Shown one piece after another: positions 5,258-7,473 of a stretch of DNA of 7,473 nucleotides. The DNA is from Candidatus Omnitrophota bacterium (lineage in GTDB: Bacteria; Omnitrophota; Gorgyraeia; Pluralincolimonadales; Pluralincolimonadaceae): NCBI GenBank assembly GCA_028715315.1, contig JAQUSA010000045.1:1-7473 (forward strand). Direction: 5' to 3'. The notes beneath the pieces were generated by a model. That model was not told the origin of the DNA and ran no database searches. It saw nothing but the letters and a program-made list of their open reading frames with translations. The stretch's first letter is position 1; each line of letters begins with the position of its first letter. The position numbers and the translations under genes are program-made.

Positions 5258-6837
5258 TGGAAAAAGGCTACCTTTGCATCGTCCTGCACAGCCATCTTCC
5301 GTATGTCCGCCATCCGGAGTACGAGGATTTCCTCGAGGAGGACTGGCTTTACGAGGCGATCACAGAGACCTACATCCCGCTGATAAACGTCTATAACGGC
5401 CTCGTGCGCGACGGCGTCGATTTCCGCATCACGATGTCCATCACGCCTTCGCTCTGTTCGATGCTCGCGGACCCGCTCCTGCAGGACAGGTATATAAAAC
5501 ATCTCGATACGCTGATCGAGCTGGCCGGCAAGGAAGTGGAACGCACGAGATGGGAACCGGCTTTCAACCGCCTGGCCCTGATGTACCAGGCGCAGTTCAT
5601 CGAGACGCGCCGCACGTTCGTAGACCGCTACCATAAGAATATCCTGACCGCCTTCAAGGAATTTCAGGATATGGGAAAACTCGAGATAATCACCTGCAAC
5701 GCGACGCACGGGTTCCTTCCTCTCATGGAGGTATGCCCGAATTCTGTCAGGGCGCAGGTGCAGGTCGGCGCGAACAACTACGAGCGGTTCTTCGGCAGGA
5801 GGCCGCGCGGGACGTGGCTCGCCGAATGCGGATATTTCCCAGGAGCGGACGCTTTCGTTAAGGAGGCCGGGATACGGTATTTCTTCACGGATACCCACGG
5901 CATACTCCACGCGAGCCCCCGCCCGAAATACGGCGTATACGCCCCGGTTTTCTGCAGGTCGGGAGTCGCGGCGTTCGCAAGGGATTTCGAGTCCTCGAAG
6001 CAGGTTTGGAGCGCGATAGAGGGATACCCGGGAGATTTCAATTACCGCGAGTTCTACCGCGATATAGGTTTCGACCTCGATTTCGATTACATCAAGCCCT
6101 ACATACATAAAGAAGGCATCAGGATAAATACCGGCATAAAATATTACAGGATAACCGGCCGCACCGACCAAAAGGAGCCCTACAACCCGGACTGGGCGCG
6201 CGAAAGGGCGGCATCGCATGCCGGCAATTTCATGTTCAACAGGGAGAAGCAGGTCGAATTCCTCTCCGACGTGATGAAGAAGAAGCCGATAATTGTCGCG
6301 CCGTATGACGCCGAGCTCTACGGCCACTGGTGGTACGAGGGGCCGATGTTCCTCGATTTCCTATTCAGGAAATTGCATTATGACCAGAAGTCCATAAAGC
6401 CGATAACGCCTTCCGAATACCTCGAACAGAACCCGCGCAACCAGGTATCGACTCCGACGATGTCGAGCTGGGGATATAAGGGTTATTGCGAACACTGGCT
6501 CGACGGGTCTAATGACTGGATATACAGGCACCTGCACAAGGCGTCCGACCGCATGACGGAGCTCGCTAACTCATATCCCGGCGCGACCGGGATCACGCGC
6601 CGCGCGCTGAACCAGGCGCTGCGCGAGCTGCTGCTCGCCCAATCCAGCGACTGGGCTTTTATCCTGAAGACGGGAACGGTCGTCCAGTACGCCGTAAAGA
6701 GGACCAAGGACCATATCCTGAGGTTCACGCGCCTATATAACGACATAAAGGCGAACCGCGTTGACGAAGGATGGCTTGCCGACATCGAATATAAGGACAA
6801 CCTCTTCCCAGAGATAGATTACAGAGTCCATACCTGA
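5257..6837 (+). CDS. GH57/DUF1957 1,4-alpha-glucan branching enzyme
   Basis: A 526-residue glycoside hydrolase family 57 protein of the branching-enzyme type, close in length to Thermotoga AmyC and Thermococcus TK1436 (about 530-560). Such enzymes cut alpha-1,4-glucan and rejoin the chain as alpha-1,6 branches in glycogen synthesis. Visible conserved regions are HSHLPYVRHP (11-20), CNATHGFLPL (147-156), GTWLAECGYFPG with the predicted nucleophile Glu190, and PYDAELYGHWWYEGP with the predicted acid/base Asp351. WGYKGYCEHWLDGSNDW follows, then the helical C-terminal DUF1957 domain including LLLAQSSDWAFI. Both catalytic residues are present, so it should be active. It has no signal peptide, consistent with a cytoplasmic enzyme. 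The ATG overlaps the TAA of the DUF4912 gene and there is no good ribosome binding site, so translation probably depends on coupling. Branching specificity over alpha-amylase or amylopullulanase is inferred from the DUF1957 architecture. No glgA, glgC or glgP lies in the window. Confidence 0.95.
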   Translation: MEKGYLCIVLHSHLPYVRHPEYEDFLEEDWLYEAITETYIPLINVYNGLVRDGVDFRITMSITPSLCSMLADPLLQDRYIKHLDTLIELAGKEVERTRWEPAFNRLALMYQAQFIETRRTFVDRYHKNILTAFKEFQDMGKLEIITCNATHGFLPLMEVCPNSVRAQVQVGANNYERFFGRRPRGTWLAECGYFPGADAFVKEAGIRYFFTDTHGILHASPRPKYGVYAPVFCRSGVAAFARDFESSKQVWSAIEGYPGDFNYREFYRDIGFDLDFDYIKPYIHKEGIRINTGIKYYRITGRTDQKEPYNPDWARERAASHAGNFMFNREKQVEFLSDVMKKKPIIVAPYDAELYGHWWYEGPMFLDFLFRKLHYDQKSIKPITPSEYLEQNPRNQVSTPTMSSWGYKGYCEHWLDGSNDWIYRHLHKASDRMTELANSYPGATGITRRALNQALRELLLAQSSDWAFILKTGTVVQYAVKRTKDHILRFTRLYNDIKANRVDEGWLADIEYKDNLFPEIDYRVHT

Positions 6838-6838
6838 T

Positions 6839-7473
6839 ATGCTCGATAAGAAAAGAATCCCCTTACATGTAGCGGTGATAATGGACGGGAACGGCAGGTG
6901 GGCCAAGAAGCGCGGGCTTCCGCGCGCGATGGGCCATCGTGAAGGCCTCAAGTCGGTCAGGGAGATAATCAAGACCTGCCGCGAGCTCGGGATAAAGCAC
7001 CTTACGCTTTACGCGTTCTCCGCGGAGAACTGGAAGCGCCCGAAGGAAGAGGTAGATACGTTGATGCGTTTCCTCGGCGAATACCTCGATAAAGAGGTTC
7101 CGTCTTTCATAAAGAACGGGGTAAAGCTGCATTTCATAGGCAGGCTGGACGGGCTTCCGGATAATATCAGGCCGAAACTGAAAAAGGCGGTAGAGGCGAC
7201 CAGGGCCGGCAGGGTGCTGACGCTGAATGTCGCGCTGAATTACAGCGGCAGGACAGAGATAGTGGATGCGGCCAAGAACTTCGCATCGCTGGTAAAGTCC
7301 GGCAAGGCGGAGATAGGCGACCTCGACGAATTGATGTTCGAGGGCCTTCTCGACACGGCCGGCCAGCCCGACCCGGACCTTTTGATACGCACGTCGGGCG
7401 AGATGAGGCTTTCGAACTTCCTGCTCTGGCAGATATCCTATGCCGAGATATATATCACCCCCAAGCTATGGCC
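6839..7473 (+). CDS. uppS: Isoprenyl (undecaprenyl) diphosphate synthase, 3' truncated
   Basis: A cis-prenyltransferase that condenses isopentenyl diphosphate units onto farnesyl diphosphate to make the C55 lipid carrier for peptidoglycan and other envelope polymers, releasing one pyrophosphate per step. No stop codon occurs before the right edge; 211 codons plus two bases are present. The full E. coli enzyme is about 253 residues, so perhaps 30-40 are missing. Motifs are HVAVIMDGNGRWA (10-22) with the catalytic Asp16, MGHREG (31-36), LYAFSAENWKRP (57-68), LNVALNYSGR (129-138), LLIRTSGEMRLSNFLLW (181-197) and YAEIYITPKLW (201-211), which include the Arg and Glu residues that bind diphosphate and Mg2+. 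The ATG lies one base after the GH57 stop codon; no strong ribosome binding site is visible, so coupling is likely. The first 15 residues have the usual family length before MDGNGRW, supporting this start. Identification is firm. Confidence 0.96.
   Translation, partial: MLDKKRIPLHVAVIMDGNGRWAKKRGLPRAMGHREGLKSVREIIKTCRELGIKHLTLYAFSAENWKRPKEEVDTLMRFLGEYLDKEVPSFIKNGVKLHFIGRLDGLPDNIRPKLKKAVEATRAGRVLTLNVALNYSGRTEIVDAAKNFASLVKSGKAEIGDLDELMFEGLLDTAGQPDPDLLIRTSGEMRLSNFLLWQISYAEIYITPKLW

Noticed and set aside
5020..6327. A 435-codon open frame on the - strand spanning the DUF4912/GH57 junction
   Set aside because: It crosses two clearly real genes, lacks recognisable motifs and is explained by codon bias on the coding strand.

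Overview
This window is a compact stretch of bacterial chromosome with seven genes, all on the + strand and nearly without gaps. The first and last genes are cut by the window edges. Base composition looks moderately GC-rich, yet ATA (Ile) and AGG (Arg) codons are common in every gene. Exported proteins, an OmpA-type peptidoglycan-binding lipoprotein and a peptidoglycan-binding-domain protein point to a diderm (Gram-negative type) bacterium. The mix of a membrane pyrophosphatase, a DUF4912/GH57 pair and this codon style resembles Candidatus Omnitrophota or related uncultured PVC-type lineages. That placement is an inference from general impression, not a measured result.

Layout. (1) Bases 1-1644: the C-terminal three quarters of a membrane-integral H+-pumping pyrophosphatase (hppA), followed after 19 bases by a DUF47/PhoU-like protein (1664-2284). 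The pair links pyrophosphate hydrolysis and ion pumping with a probable phosphate-homeostasis factor. (2) Directly after the DUF47 stop codon lies a convincing sigma70-type promoter (2285-2313). It reads into three tightly packed genes for exported proteins: a secreted protein with a probable beta-sandwich domain (2335-3018), a signal-peptide protein with a PG_binding_1 domain (3031-3498) and an OmpA-domain lipoprotein (3498-4169). A perfect 14-bp hairpin (4196-4227) follows and probably ends or separates this unit. (3) Bases 4247-6837: a DUF4912 protein with a strongly basic Lys-rich N-terminal tail, overlapping by one base a GH57/DUF1957 alpha-glucan branching enzyme, a glycogen-metabolism pair. 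(4) From 6839, two bases after the GH57 stop codon's last base, begins uppS (isoprenyl/undecaprenyl diphosphate synthase), which runs off the right edge.

How the genes fit together. The window joins phosphate/pyrophosphate energetics, cell-envelope architecture and storage-glucan synthesis. UppS releases pyrophosphate while building the lipid carrier for cell-wall synthesis, and HppA hydrolyses pyrophosphate to drive proton transport; this is a general metabolic link, not evidence of co-regulation. I see no mobile elements, CRISPR arrays, tRNAs or rRNAs, and no gene-free stretch over 80 bases. The least understood parts are the three-gene envelope unit and the basic-tailed DUF4912 protein coupled to the branching enzyme.
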